In this document: one piece after another, positions 18,643 through 28,597 of the stretch | How positions within the stretch are numbered: the stretch's first letter is position 1 | Layout: each line of letters starts with the position of its first letter | Source: Streptomyces hyaluromycini | GTDB taxonomy: Bacteria > Actinomycetota > Actinomycetes > Streptomycetales > Streptomycetaceae | NCBI RefSeq assembly: GCF_002217755.1 | Contig: NZ_BCFL01000016.1 | Location: forward strand, 1,284,319 to 1,348,318 | Reading direction: 5' to 3' | Length of the DNA: 64,000 bases | Translations under genes and position numbers: made by a program | The notes under the pieces: generated by a model | The model's database searches: none | What the model was told of the DNA's origin: nothing | The model's input: only the letters and a program-made list of their open reading frames with translations

Positions 18643-18829
18643 CTCCTGCGCCCTCCCCTTCCGCTCGAACGACTCGTCCCCGAGAGACTCCACACCTCAA
18701 GGATGCGGCATCCGCGCCGAAACGAGCAGCGGGCCTCCGGCACCCGGCCTTGCGGACCCCGCCCACCGTGGGGTAGGCGGGGGCGTCCGGTCGGTCCGCT
18801 TCCCCGCTGCGGCGCAGCTCACCGCCCTG

Positions 18830-19441
18830 CTAACGAACCAGTCCCCAGCGGAAGCCGAGAGCAACCGCGTGGGCGCGGTCGGAGGCTCCGAGCTTCTTGA
18901 ACAGGCGCCGGGCGTGCGTCTTCACGGTGTCCTCGGAGAGGAACAGCTCGCGGCCGATCTCGGCGTTGGAGCGGCCGTGGCTCATGCCCTCCAGAACCTG
19001 GATCTCGCGCGCGGTGAGCGTGGGCGCGGCGCCCATCTCGGCCGAGCGCAGCCGGCGCGGGGCCAGCCGCCAGGTCGGGTCGGCGAGGGCCTGGGTCACG
19101 GTGGCCCGCAGTTCGGCGCGCGAGGCGTCCTTGTGCAGGTAACCGCGGGCGCCGGCGGCGACGGCCAGGGCCACGCCGTCCAGGTCCTCGGCGACCGTGA
19201 GCATGATGATGCGCGCGCCGGGGTCGGCGGACAGCAGCCGGCGCACGGTCTCGACGCCGCCCAGTCCGGGCATGCGCACATCCATCAGGATCAGGTCGGA
19301 TCGGTCGGCACCCCAGCGGCGGAGGACTTCCTCGCCGTTGGCCGCCGTCGTCACACGCTCGACGCCGGGCACGGTCGCCACCGCGCGGCGCAGCGCCTCT
19401 CGGGCAAGCGGGGAGTCGTCGCAGACGAGGACGGATGTCAT
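18830..19441 (-). CDS. bldM: BldM, atypical NarL/FixJ-type response regulator of sporulation
   Basis: 203 residues, the length known for BldM, with GGAGGG 5 nt before the ATG at 19441. Receiver domain about 1-120 with Asp8/Asp9, Asp54 (LILMDVRMPG) and the lysine of YLHKDAS, then a LuxR-type helix-turn-helix at about 140-200 (LTAREIQVLEGMSHGRSNAEIGRELFLS). No sensor kinase is adjacent. In studied Streptomyces BldM is an orphan regulator that works as a homodimer early, and with WhiI late, in aerial hypha and spore development. It is divergent from whiD, and an exact SigBldN-type promoter lies upstream of it. Confidence 0.95.
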   Translation of the reverse strand: MTSVLVCDDSPLAREALRRAVATVPGVERVTTAANGEEVLRRWGADRSDLILMDVRMPGLGGVETVRRLLSADPGARIIMLTVAEDLDGVALAVAAGARGYLHKDASRAELRATVTQALADPTWRLAPRRLRSAEMGAAPTLTAREIQVLEGMSHGRSNAEIGRELFLSEDTVKTHARRLFKKLGASDRAHAVALGFRWGLVR

Positions 19442-19565
19442 GACCGCCCTCCGCAGCTGATGCGCGTCACCTTGAGCCTCCAGGCTGGTACGGAATCGTC
19501 ACCTGTGCGGTCGAACGTCTCGGACGCCTGCCCGAGCGCTTGTTGCTTCAACCGCCACCGCACTC

Positions 19566-19593
19566 TCAACGACGGTCACTCGAAAGAGTTACG
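19566..19593 (-). promoter_or_regulatory. SigBldN-type promoter of bldM
   Basis: On the minus strand CGTAAC (19593-19588) and CGTTGA (19571-19566) are separated by exactly 16 bp, identical to the consensus described for SigBldN. It stands 125 bp upstream of the bldM start and so matches the known bldMp1. The spacer contains ACTC-N4-GAGT, a small inverted repeat. Confidence 0.85.
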
Positions 19594-19822
19594 GGGCTGC
19601 ATGCCGTCTTCGGCACTCTACGTGAGGGGGCGGACACGGTGCAGACATGGACGTCAGACCCTCAACTTTTCATCACAACCAATGCCCCATTTAGCCCTTT
19701 TTCTTCCTGTTTCACAGTGTCTGGGGCTAGATTGCCAATGAGTCATATTTTCATCTCTCTAGACCGGAGATGTACGGTCGTTGGCACCGTATCCGCCCAG
19801 AACGGCTACAAGGGGTCACGTA

Positions 19823-20152
19823 ATGGCAGATTTCTCCCGCCTTCCCGGACCGAACGCGGACCTGTGGGACTGGCAGCTCCTGGCTGCCTGCCGTGGGGTC
19901 GACAGCTCGCTCTTCTTCCATCCCGAGGGCGAGCGCGGGGCGGCTCGGAGTGCCCGTGAGAACTCGGCCAAGGAAGTCTGCATGAGGTGCCCGGTCCGCG
20001 CGGAGTGCGCGGCGCACGCGCTGGCGGTCCGCGAGCCGTACGGCGTGTGGGGCGGCCTGACCGAGGACGAGCGCGAAGAGCTCATGGGGCGGGCGCGCAA
20101 CAGGCTGGTGTCGGCGTCGACAACCAGTGGCGACTCCGCCTCCGACACGTGA
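19823..20152 (+). CDS. whiD: WhiD, WhiB-like iron-sulfur transcription factor
   Basis: 109 residues. The four cluster cysteines are C23, C53, C56 and C62 in the Wbl pattern (AACRG, then CMRCPVRAEC), followed by the GVWGGLT turn and a basic C-terminal tail (MGRARNRL). The start at 19823 (AGGGG about 8 nt upstream) gives the conserved MADFSRL N-terminus; the upstream in-frame start at 19781 does not. WhiD binds a [4Fe-4S] cluster sensitive to O2 and NO, interacts with the principal sigma factor and is needed for spore maturation. It diverges from bldM across a 381-bp gap, low in GC around 19650-19760, that must carry both promoters. Confidence 0.95.
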   Translation: MADFSRLPGPNADLWDWQLLAACRGVDSSLFFHPEGERGAARSARENSAKEVCMRCPVRAECAAHALAVREPYGVWGGLTEDEREELMGRARNRLVSASTTSGDSASDT

Positions 20153-20199
20153 AAGAACGTTTCTTCAATCTGTTGACAATCCGTTGGCGATCCGCAGCC

Positions 20200-20224
20200 G
20201 CCGGGGCACGCGGGCGTGCCCGGC
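20200..20224. terminator. Hairpin after whiD
   Basis: GCCGGGGCACGC (20200-20211) pairs with GCGTGCCCGGC (20214-20224) with one bulged base and a 2-nt tip. It lies between the convergent whiD stop at 20152 and the LysR-gene stop at 20252. Confidence 0.55.
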
Positions 20225-20251
20225 GCCTTCACGCGCGCCCGGCGCCTTTCG

Positions 20252-21151
20252 TCATGCCCGCCGGGCCGCCCGGCCCAGCTGTTCCAGCGTCGCCGCCACG
20301 GCCGGCACCTGTGCCAGGTCGGGCAGGGTGAGAGCGACGATCTCCCGCCGCACCGCGGGCTCCAGCACCACCGTGCGCGCGCCTCTCGGCCGTACCGACT
20401 CGATCGCCAGCCGGGGCAGCACGGCGACGCCCAGACCCGCGCCGACCAGGCCGACCACGGCCGGGTAGTCGTCGGTGGCGAAGTCGATGCGGGGCGTGAA
20501 GCCCGCGCTCTCGCACGCCTGGACGAGCTGTCCCCGGCAGCGCGGGCAGCCCGCGATCCAGGACTCGTCGGCGAGTTCGCCGAGGGCCACGGACTCCGCG
20601 CGGGCGAGCCGGTGCCGCTCGGGCACCAGGCCGACGAGACGGTCGCTCAGCAGCGGCCGCACCACCAGGTCGTCCCACTCCCCGGCCCCCGCCGCGCCCT
20701 CGTAGCGGAAGGCGAGCGCGATGTCGCAGTCGCCCGCGCGCAGCAGCTCCACGGACTCCGGCGGCTCGGCCTCCTCCAGGGAGACGCGGGTGCCGGGGTG
20801 GGCGGCGCGCAGGGCGGCGAGGGCCGTCGGGACCAGGGTGGAGCTGCCGCTCGGGAAGGAGACCAGGCGCACCCGGCCGGCCCGCAGCCCGGCGATCGCG
20901 GCGACCTCCTCCTCGGCGGCGGTGAGCCCGGCGAGGATCCCGGAGGCATGCCGGACCAGGGCCTCGCCGGCCTGGGTCAGGCGCATCTCGCGGCCGTTGC
21001 GGACCAGCAGCGGGGTGCCCACGGAGGTCTCCAGGGCCTTCATCTGCTGGCTGACGGCGGGCTGCGTGCACCCCAGTTCGCGCCCCGCCGCCGAGAAGGA
21101 ACCGGTGGTGGCGACGGCGCGCAGGACGCGGAGATGACGTGCCTCGATCAC
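20252..21151 (-). CDS. LysR-family transcriptional regulator
   Basis: 299 residues from the GTG at 21151, the normal length for the family; longer in-frame starts would add some 80 residues of low-quality sequence antisense to the next gene. The winged helix-turn-helix is at 1-60 (HLRVLRAVATTGSFSAAGRELGC, then QPAVSQQMKALE), followed by the effector-binding domain with a CPRCRGQLV segment. It diverges from the MOSC gene with 79 bp between starts, so regulation of that gene, or of itself, is plausible by the usual LysR arrangement. Confidence 0.9.
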   Translation of the reverse strand: MIEARHLRVLRAVATTGSFSAAGRELGCTQPAVSQQMKALETSVGTPLLVRNGREMRLTQAGEALVRHASGILAGLTAAEEEVAAIAGLRAGRVRLVSFPSGSSTLVPTALAALRAAHPGTRVSLEEAEPPESVELLRAGDCDIALAFRYEGAAGAGEWDDLVVRPLLSDRLVGLVPERHRLARAESVALGELADESWIAGCPRCRGQLVQACESAGFTPRIDFATDDYPAVVGLVGAGLGVAVLPRLAIESVRPRGARTVVLEPAVRREIVALTLPDLAQVPAVAATLEQLGRAARRA

Positions 21152-21230
21152 CCCTGGAGCATAAGGCGGGCTTGGGCAGAGCACCCAATAACGCGTCGAC
21201 GCTTTGAGGGCGGTCCCGTACCGTCGGAGC

Positions 21231-21899
21231 ATGGAGCTTCTCTCGGTGAACCTCGGCCGTGCGACGCCGTCTCCGCACACGGACCAGGCCGACGGTGTGA
21301 CCGGTATCGACAAGCGGCCGGTGGACGGGCCGGTGCGGGTGGCGGCGCCCGGGCCGAAGGGCGTCGCGGGCAGCGGGCTGGCCGGGGACAAGGTGTGCGA
21401 TCTGCGCCATCACGGCGGCGACGACCAGGCGGTGTACGCGTTCGCGCGCGAGGACCTCGACGACTGGGAGAAGGAGCTCGGCCGCCCCCTGCCGAACGGC
21501 TGTTTCGGTGAGAACCTCACGACAAACGGGCTGAACGTGTCGGACGCGCTGATCGGCGAGCGCTGGCGGATCGGCTCAGAGGTCGTACTGGAGGTCACCT
21601 CCGGGCGCATCCCGTGCCGTACTTTTCAGGGCCATCTGGGCGAGCGGGGATGGGTGAAGAGGTTCACGCGGAAGGGTGCCAGCGGTGCCTACCTCCGGGT
21701 GATCGAACCGGGTGAGATCAGGGCCGGCGACCCGATCGAGATCGTGCTCCGGCCGGAGCACGGGGTGACGGCGGCGATGGAGTTCCGCGCGACGACGACC
21801 GAGCGGGAGCTGCTGCCCCGGTTGCTCGCGGCGGGCGCGGCGCTGCACCCGGAGGCGCTGGCACAGGCGCGGAAGTACGTGGCGGCGCAGGGCGGCTGA
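21231..21899 (+). CDS. MOSC-domain protein, YiiM-like
   Basis: 222 residues from the ATG at 21231. The MOSC core is visible as GDKVCDLRHHGGDDQAVYAFAR, NGCFGENLTT and the conserved cysteine in SGRIPCRTFQGHLG, followed by a C-terminal three-helix tail (about 165-222) as in YiiM. MOSC proteins bind molybdenum cofactor or transfer sulfur through the conserved cysteine; YiiM-type members reduce N-hydroxylated compounds. Electron partners are not adjacent. The divergent LysR gene may control it. Confidence 0.88.
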   Translation: MELLSVNLGRATPSPHTDQADGVTGIDKRPVDGPVRVAAPGPKGVAGSGLAGDKVCDLRHHGGDDQAVYAFAREDLDDWEKELGRPLPNGCFGENLTTNGLNVSDALIGERWRIGSEVVLEVTSGRIPCRTFQGHLGERGWVKRFTRKGASGAYLRVIEPGEIRAGDPIEIVLRPEHGVTAAMEFRATTTERELLPRLLAAGAALHPEALAQARKYVAAQGG

Positions 21900-21996
21900 C
21901 CGGCCGTCACACGCAGGCCGTTCACCGGTGCTTCACCCTTCGGGAGAGCCGGTGCGCACAGCGGACGCCGTCAGTCCGGGTAACTACCCTTGGGTC

Positions 21997-22770
21997 ATGA
22001 CAACGGCTCTGATTACGGGATCGACCGCGGGGATCGGTGCCGCGTTCGCGCGGCGGCTGGCGGCCGACGGGCACAACCTCGTCCTGGTGGCCCGGGACAC
22101 CAAGCGGCTGCGCGAGCAGGCGACCGAGCTGCACGACCGGCACGGCATCGAGGCGGAGGTGCTCACCGCCGACCTGGCCGAGGACGCCGGCATCGAGTCG
22201 GTCACCGCCCGGCTCGCCGACCGCAAGAACCCGGTCGACCTGCTGGTCAACAACGCCGGCTTCGGCAACAAGGGCCATTTCCTCGACGTGCCGATGGCCG
22301 ACGAGCTGCGCATGCTCAAGGTGCACTGCGAGGCAGTGCTGCGGCTGACGGCTGCGGCGGCCGACGCGATGCGGGAGCGCGGCCGCGGTGGGGTGGTCAA
22401 CGTGGCGTCGGTGGCGGCGTTCGTGCCGCGCGGGACGTACGGCGCCTCCAAGGCGTGGGTCGTGCAGTTCACCCAGGGCGCGGCGCGCGATCTCGCCGGC
22501 AGCGGGGTCCGGCTGATGGCGCTGGCACCGGGTTTCGTCCGTACGGAGTTCCATGAGCGGGCCGGGATGGGCACGGACAACATCCCGGGCTGGATGTGGC
22601 TGGACGCCGACAAGCTGGTCTCGGCGGCGCTGGCCGACCTCGCGCGCGGGAAGACGCTGTCGGTCCCGGATCCCCGCTACAAGGTGCTGACGGGTCTGGC
22701 GAAGGTGGCACCGCGCGGTCTGCTGGGCGGGATCACCTCGAAGACGGGCCGCAAGTACGGGCCGCAGTAG
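21997..22770 (+). CDS. Short-chain dehydrogenase/reductase (SDR)
   Basis: 257 residues from the ATG at 21997. Classical SDR marks: TGSTAGIGAAFAR nucleotide motif, NNAGFGNKG, catalytic Ser in NVASVAAF and YGASKAW with the catalytic Tyr and Lys. Arginine at VARD after the second strand favours NADP(H). The C-terminal region resembles SDRs of the DltE/17-beta-hydroxysteroid-like group. Substrate cannot be read from sequence. It follows the MOSC gene by 97 bp and precedes a SnoaL-like gene by 95 bp, all on the plus strand. Confidence 0.9.
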   Translation: MTTALITGSTAGIGAAFARRLAADGHNLVLVARDTKRLREQATELHDRHGIEAEVLTADLAEDAGIESVTARLADRKNPVDLLVNNAGFGNKGHFLDVPMADELRMLKVHCEAVLRLTAAAADAMRERGRGGVVNVASVAAFVPRGTYGASKAWVVQFTQGAARDLAGSGVRLMALAPGFVRTEFHERAGMGTDNIPGWMWLDADKLVSAALADLARGKTLSVPDPRYKVLTGLAKVAPRGLLGGITSKTGRKYGPQ

Positions 22771-22865
22771 GGAGCCGGCCGGGACACATCGGGACACACC
22801 GGAACGGGGCCGGTGAGACGATGGTGTCGTTCGGTCGCGCCCGCAGGGGGGCCGGAGGCGGTTTC

Positions 22866-23573
22866 ATGACGTTCGTGCAGCTCATCGAGTGCAGGACCAG
22901 GCGGTTCGACGAGATGGACCGGCTGATGGACAGGTGGGTCGAGCAGACCAAGGGGAAGCGGACGGCGACGCACACGCTGGTCGGCAAGGACCGCACCGAC
23001 GCGCAGCACGTCGTGGAGATCGTGGAGTTCCCGTCGTACGAGGAGGCGATGCGGAACTCGCGTCTCCCGGAGACCGACAAGGTGTTCCACGAGCTGCTGG
23101 CGCTCTGCGAGGGGACGCCGACGTTCACCGATCTGGACGTGGTGCGTGACGAGGGGTTGTACGCGGACACCGCGCGGCGGTTCTTCGACACGATCGCGGA
23201 GCCCGGCGCGCTGGCACCGCTGGACGGTCTGCTCGCCGAGGACTACCACGACCACGATCCGGTCGAGGGCCAGGACACCATCGGCATGGACGCGATGCGG
23301 CGCAAGCTGGAGATGTGGCGGCGGGCCTTCGACTTCTCGTTCCTCATCGAGGACCAGATCGCCCAGGGCGACCGGGTGTGCACCAGGTGGCTCTGGACGG
23401 GGGTGCAGCAGGCGGAGTTCATGGGGGTGCCGAACACCGGCCGGCAGGTCACCATGGCCGGGACGACGGTCCACCGCTTCGACGCCGGCGGGAAGATGGC
23501 CGAGGGCTGGCTGCAGTACGACCGGATGGGACTGCTGGCGCAGCTGGGTGCGCTGGACGCGCTGGAGAACTAG
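22866..23573 (+). CDS. Two-domain protein with C-terminal SnoaL-like fold
   Basis: 235 residues from the ATG at 22866, which has GGAGG 8 nt upstream. Residues about 1-90 resemble a ferredoxin-like alpha/beta-barrel domain (FVQLIECRTRRFDEMDRLMD, then VVEIVEFPSYEEAM). About 100-235 fit the SnoaL/ester-cyclase cone fold (LLAEDYHDHDPVEGQ, RVCTRWLWTGVQQ, HRFDAGGKMAEGW). No polyketide genes are near, so a cyclase role is not implied; such proteins often have unknown small-molecule functions. It ends in front of a bidirectional terminator shared with groEL1. Confidence 0.8.
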   Translation: MTFVQLIECRTRRFDEMDRLMDRWVEQTKGKRTATHTLVGKDRTDAQHVVEIVEFPSYEEAMRNSRLPETDKVFHELLALCEGTPTFTDLDVVRDEGLYADTARRFFDTIAEPGALAPLDGLLAEDYHDHDPVEGQDTIGMDAMRRKLEMWRRAFDFSFLIEDQIAQGDRVCTRWLWTGVQQAEFMGVPNTGRQVTMAGTTVHRFDAGGKMAEGWLQYDRMGLLAQLGALDALEN

Positions 23574-23601
23574 GCCGACCATCGAAGTACCCGCGAGGGG
23601 C

Positions 23602-23642
23602 GAAGCCCCCGTGCCCGGCGGACGACCGGGGACGGGGGCTTC
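23602..23642. terminator. Bidirectional terminator of groEL1 and the SnoaL-like gene
   Basis: A 15-bp stem with one mismatch (GAAGCCCCCGTGCCC with GGGGACGGGGGCTTC) and an 11-nt loop lies between the stops at 23573 and 23659 of convergent genes. Confidence 0.85.
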
Positions 23643-23658
23643 CTCAGAGACTGCTGCC

Positions 23659-25293
<1,635 letters not shown>

Positions 25294-25402
25294 TCAGCCC
25301 TCTCGGAAAGCGTGGGTGAAACGAACCGCGCCCCCGACGCCCGGCTTCATAAGGTCGCGGGGGCCAGGGGCGCAGCTCAAAGCAGAATGTGCTTCGGGTG
25401 AA

Positions 25403-25711
25403 TTACTTCTCGATGATCGCGAGCACGTCGCGAGCCGAGAGGACGAGGTACTCGTCGCCGTTGTACTTCACCTCGGTGCCGCCGTACTTGCTGTACAGAA
25501 CGACGTCGCCGACCTTGACGTCGAGCGGCAGGCGCTCGCCGTTCTCGAAACGGCCCGGGCCCACGGCGAGGACGGCGCCCTCCTGGGGCTTCTCCTTCGC
25601 GGTGTCCGGGATGACCAGGCCGGAGGCCGTGGTCTGCTCGGCGTCGAGCGGCTGGACCACGATGCGGTCCTCAAGCGGCTTGATGGCAACCTTGGAGCTG
25701 GCGGTCGTCAC
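25403..25711 (-). CDS. groES: 10-kDa co-chaperonin GroES
   Basis: 102 residues, complete: [16 protein letters not shown], mobile loop [17 protein letters not shown], then [27 protein letters not shown]. It caps the GroEL ring. It is first in the operon with groEL1. Its promoter region has two CIRCE operators, so heat shock control by HrcA is expected. Confidence 0.97.
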   Translation of the reverse strand: MTTASSKVAIKPLEDRIVVQPLDAEQTTASGLVIPDTAKEKPQEGAVLAVGPGRFENGERLPLDVKVGDVVLYSKYGGTEVKYNGDEYLVLSARDVLAIIEK

Positions 25712-25810
25712 GATCCGACCTCCCCCTTCGGAGATCTCACGGGGTTAACTGTCTGAGGTGGCGACCAGGTCGATCCGTCGTCGCGGGTGCCGGACCTGCC
25801 CGTCGCGTTG

Positions 25811-25837
25811 TTGGCACTCTCGTCTGCCGAGTGCCAG
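25811..25837 (-). promoter_or_regulatory. CIRCE operator 1 (HrcA site)
   Basis: TTGGCACTC-N9-GAGTGCCAG, matching the CIRCE consensus with 8-bp arms. It lies 100 bp before the groES start, where the transcript from the promoter at 25845-25872 should begin. Confidence 0.93.
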
Positions 25838-25844
25838 AGCCGAG

Positions 25845-25872
25845 ACTATGACCGCGATTAGCACTCGGTCAA
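25845..25872 (-). promoter_or_regulatory. Candidate groES-groEL1 promoter
   Basis: On the minus strand TTGACC (25872-25867) and CATAGT (25850-25845) are separated by 16 bp. The -35 hexamer sits in the loop of the upstream CIRCE and the start point would fall at the downstream CIRCE, so HrcA binding would block polymerase. Confidence 0.65.
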
Positions 25873-25884
25873 GCGGAGTGCCAA
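25858..25884 (-). promoter_or_regulatory. CIRCE operator 2 (HrcA site)
   Basis: TTAGCACTC-N9-GAGTGCCAA, a near-perfect CIRCE 20 bp upstream of the first one and overlapping the candidate -35 box. Confidence 0.95.
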
Positions 25885-25923
25885 TTGCGGTCGGCGCGCC
25901 GCCGGAATCGGCCCCCTCGGACG

Positions 25924-26691
25924 TCACAGAGCGACGGCGGCGTGCATCTCCCACACCAGGATCTCGGCGGGCCCCGAGGCCGTCACCCGGTGCCCGCCGG
26001 TGGCCGTGAAACGAGCGGCGTCCCCCTCGCCGAGCACCCCGACACCCTCCAGGTCCACCGCACCGCGGGCGACGAACAGGTGCAGGTACGGCGCCTCGGG
26101 AAGGGTCACCTGCCCGCCGGGGCGCAGCCGTGCCGCGTACAGCGCGGCGTGCCGGTTCCGGATCCGGATGGCGCTCGCGTCCTTGTGCCGGTCCATTCCG
26201 GACGCCACCGTGACCAGCCCGCCGGACAGCAGTTCGGCGTCGATCTCCAGCTGTTCGTAGCCCGGGGTGACGCCGGCCTCGTCGGGGACGACCCACATCT
26301 GGACGAAGTGCACGGGGTCGGCGGGCGGCCGGCCGGCGGCCCGGTGGGTGTCGTTCTTCTCCGAGTGCAGGATGCCGGTGCCGGCGCTCATCCGCTGGGC
26401 CAGGCCCGGGTAGATCACGCCGGAGTGGCCGCCGGAGTCCTGGTGGACCAGGGAGCCCTGGAGCACCCAGGTGACGATCTCCATGTCCCGGTGCGGATGG
26501 GTCTCGAAGCCCGTGCCCGGCTGCACCACGTCCTCGTTGTTGACCAGCAGCACCCCGTGGTGCGTGTTGGCCGGGTCCGGCCGGTGCGTGCCGAGGGAGA
26601 ACGAGTGCTTCGAGTCGAGCCAGGACAGCCGGCTCGCGAGCCGCGCGTCAGCGCGCCGCACCTCCACACCGGGTGTCAGTAGTGCGCTCAT
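25924..26691 (-). CDS. Pirin-family cupin protein
   Basis: 255 residues. The bicupin fold has the metal ligands in THPHRDMEIVTWVLQG (two His), HQDSGGHSG and the downstream GTGILHSEKN (His and Glu), as in iron-binding pirins with quercetinase activity. Bacterial pirins either oxidise flavonols or act as redox-sensitive partners of other proteins. It is convergent with nothing and stands back-to-back with the groES promoter region. A small palindrome at 26728-26737 lies just upstream of its start. Confidence 0.9.
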   Translation of the reverse strand: MSALLTPGVEVRRADARLASRLSWLDSKHSFSLGTHRPDPANTHHGVLLVNNEDVVQPGTGFETHPHRDMEIVTWVLQGSLVHQDSGGHSGVIYPGLAQRMSAGTGILHSEKNDTHRAAGRPPADPVHFVQMWVVPDEAGVTPGYEQLEIDAELLSGGLVTVASGMDRHKDASAIRIRNRHAALYAARLRPGGQVTLPEAPYLHLFVARGAVDLEGVGVLGEGDAARFTATGGHRVTASGPAEILVWEMHAAVAL

Positions 26692-26727
26692 GTTGTGCCA
26701 CCTGCTCCGCGCGGGGATCCATTGACG

Positions 26728-26737
26728 TGAATATTCA
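26728..26737. promoter_or_regulatory. TGAATATTCA palindrome upstream of pirin gene
   Basis: A perfect 10-bp palindrome in a locally AT-rich stretch 37 bp before the pirin start, resembling sites bound by MarR-type regulators. No such regulator is adjacent, so the assignment is open. Confidence 0.4.
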
Positions 26738-26825
26738 AGTTAACACGGATCCGTCTTGCACGTAATTGGTGGACGAGAGCGCCGACATTGACTTGATGAT
26801 TAAAGCTATAAGGAGCCAGAGACAG

Positions 26826-27629
26826 CTAGAGGTAGTCCTCGAGACGGCCCACCGTCAGCCCGCTCGCCTGCACCCGGCGCAGCAGCCGGGTGGTGCGCTC
26901 TCTGAGGCTCGGTCCGAGGGCCTCGTCGGGGCCCACCAGGATGATGTCGCCGGGGCGGAGCTGCTTGTCCCCGTTCCGGTAGGTGATGCCGTCGGGTGTC
27001 ATCGCCGCCCGCCACAGGACCACCGCGGTGACACCGCAGTCGGCGGCCGCGCGCAGGGTGGTGGTGTCGTAGGTGCCGTAGGGCGGGCGGAAGAGGCGGG
27101 GGCGGATACCGAAGCGGGACTTCAGCTTCTCCTGCTGGCCGCAGATCTCGGCGCGCTGGCCCGCGTACGGCAGACCGGGCATGGCCGGGTGGTCGAGGGT
27201 GTGGTTCTGGACGCTCGCGCCGACCGACTGGAGGCGGGCGAAGTGGCCGTAGCCGGGGCCGACCACGCTGTCCGTGAGGAACATGCTCACCGGCAGGCGC
27301 AGTTCGCGGACCATGTCGACGAAGCGGGGGTCCTTCTCGGCACCGTCGTCGTAGGTGAGGAAGACGACCCGGTCGGACGTGGGGATGTGGTCGACGACCG
27401 GCGGCAGGGCGGTGCGGAAGGCCAGCGGGTGCAGCGGCGGGCGGGGAGCCGGGGAGAGGGGCGCGGCCAGGCCCCACTGGCGGTACGCGGGCACGCCGGC
27501 CGGGCCGTGCGGGCGTACCCGGTCGGCCGCCTTCCTGCCGAGCCGTTCGATGGGGTCGACGGACGGGGCGCAGGCCGACAGGAGGAGGGCGGCGGCCAGC
27601 AGCGCGGCCGTCGCCCTCGGTCGGCTCAC
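26826..27629 (-). CDS. Polysaccharide deacetylase lipoprotein (second of a coupled pair)
   Basis: 267 residues. A lipoprotein signal ends in the lipobox LLSAC, so the mature protein should be anchored outside the membrane. The NodB domain has motif 1 as TYDDG, motif 2 as HTLDH, the RPPYGTYD motif and LRPGDIILV. The catalytic aspartate pair and zinc histidines are present. Such enzymes remove acetyl groups from peptidoglycan, chitin or xylan. The GTG start at 27629 overlaps the TGA of the upstream paralogue by 4 nt. Both proteins end in RLEDYL, showing tandem duplication. Confidence 0.9.
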   Translation of the reverse strand: MSRPRATAALLAAALLLSACAPSVDPIERLGRKAADRVRPHGPAGVPAYRQWGLAAPLSPAPRPPLHPLAFRTALPPVVDHIPTSDRVVFLTYDDGAEKDPRFVDMVRELRLPVSMFLTDSVVGPGYGHFARLQSVGASVQNHTLDHPAMPGLPYAGQRAEICGQQEKLKSRFGIRPRLFRPPYGTYDTTTLRAAADCGVTAVVLWRAAMTPDGITYRNGDKQLRPGDIILVGPDEALGPSLRERTTRLLRRVQASGLTVGRLEDYL

Positions 27630-28507
27630 AGGTAGTCCTCCAGGCGCGCCACCGCATAGCCGTCGCGGGTGACCTTGTTCAGAAAGCGGCGCATGTCGTC
27701 GACCATGGTGCCGTCCCAGTCGTTCCGGCCCCGGAAGTGCGTGAGGACGATGTCACCGGGGTGCAGTCCGCGGTCCCACTCGCGGTACTCCCAGTGGTCG
27801 ACGAACACCTCCTCGTCCCAGATCGGCGCGTACTTGATGCCGCAGGCCTTGGCGGCGCGCAGGGTGTCGCCGTTGTAGTTGCCGTAGGGCGGGCGGAAGA
27901 CCGTCGGCGCCTTGCCGAACTGCTTCTTCATGATCTCCTGCATGCCGCAGATCTCGCGCTTCTGCTCGTCGTAGGTCAGGCCCGGCAGGTAGGGGTGGGT
28001 GAGGGTGTGGTTGTTGAGGGTGTGGCCCTCGGCCTGCATCCGGCGGAAGTAGCCGTAGTCGTCCTTGACCAGGTAGTTGCTGAGGAACGCGCTGTAGGGG
28101 ATCCGCAGCTCGCTCATCATCCGCAGGAAGTCCGGGTCCTTCTCGGCGCCGTCGTCGATGGTGAGGAAGACGACCTTCTTCCTGGTCGGGATCGTGGTGA
28201 AGACAGGGGGCAGGTCGTCCTCCACCTGGCCGTCCACCTCGAAGCCGTCGCGAGCGGTGATCCTCGGCTTGTACTTCGGCGGAGCCGGGGGCCGCAGCGG
28301 GACCGCGTCCAGCCCCCAGCGCCGGGCGGCGGCGGCAAGGGCGGCGGGGGAGTCGGGAGCAGCACCCCGGTGGGCCTGCTGGCCCGCGGCGGGGCGGACC
28401 TCCGCCTCGCTCCCCGGTCCGGCGCAGCCGGAGACGACGGCGACGGCGGAGAGGGCGGCAACGGCCAGCACTGCCCTATTTTTGTCATTTTGTACGACTG
28501 CTCGCAT
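27626..28507 (-). CDS. Polysaccharide deacetylase lipoprotein (first of a coupled pair)
   Basis: 293 residues from the ATG at 28507. Lipobox VVSGC near residue 28; NodB domain from about 110: FLTIDDGAEKD (motif 1 with Ile in place of Phe), HTLTH zinc motif, FRPPYGNYNG, and HPGDIVLTHF. It keeps the LTH motif with the catalytic histidine that the downstream copy lacks (ILVGP), so this copy is more certainly active. Stop overlaps the start of the downstream paralogue. It diverges from the methyltransferase gene with only 90 bp between starts. Confidence 0.92.
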   Translation of the reverse strand: MRAVVQNDKNRAVLAVAALSAVAVVSGCAGPGSEAEVRPAAGQQAHRGAAPDSPAALAAAARRWGLDAVPLRPPAPPKYKPRITARDGFEVDGQVEDDLPPVFTTIPTRKKVVFLTIDDGAEKDPDFLRMMSELRIPYSAFLSNYLVKDDYGYFRRMQAEGHTLNNHTLTHPYLPGLTYDEQKREICGMQEIMKKQFGKAPTVFRPPYGNYNGDTLRAAKACGIKYAPIWDEEVFVDHWEYREWDRGLHPGDIVLTHFRGRNDWDGTMVDDMRRFLNKVTRDGYAVARLEDYL

Positions 28508-28597
28508 GGCGTCGGATCCTTCCAGGCACCTCCCCCGAACCCGGGCAGACACCTCGGCCGGAGGCGAACCATCCACCGACTGGCCGACAATGACCCG

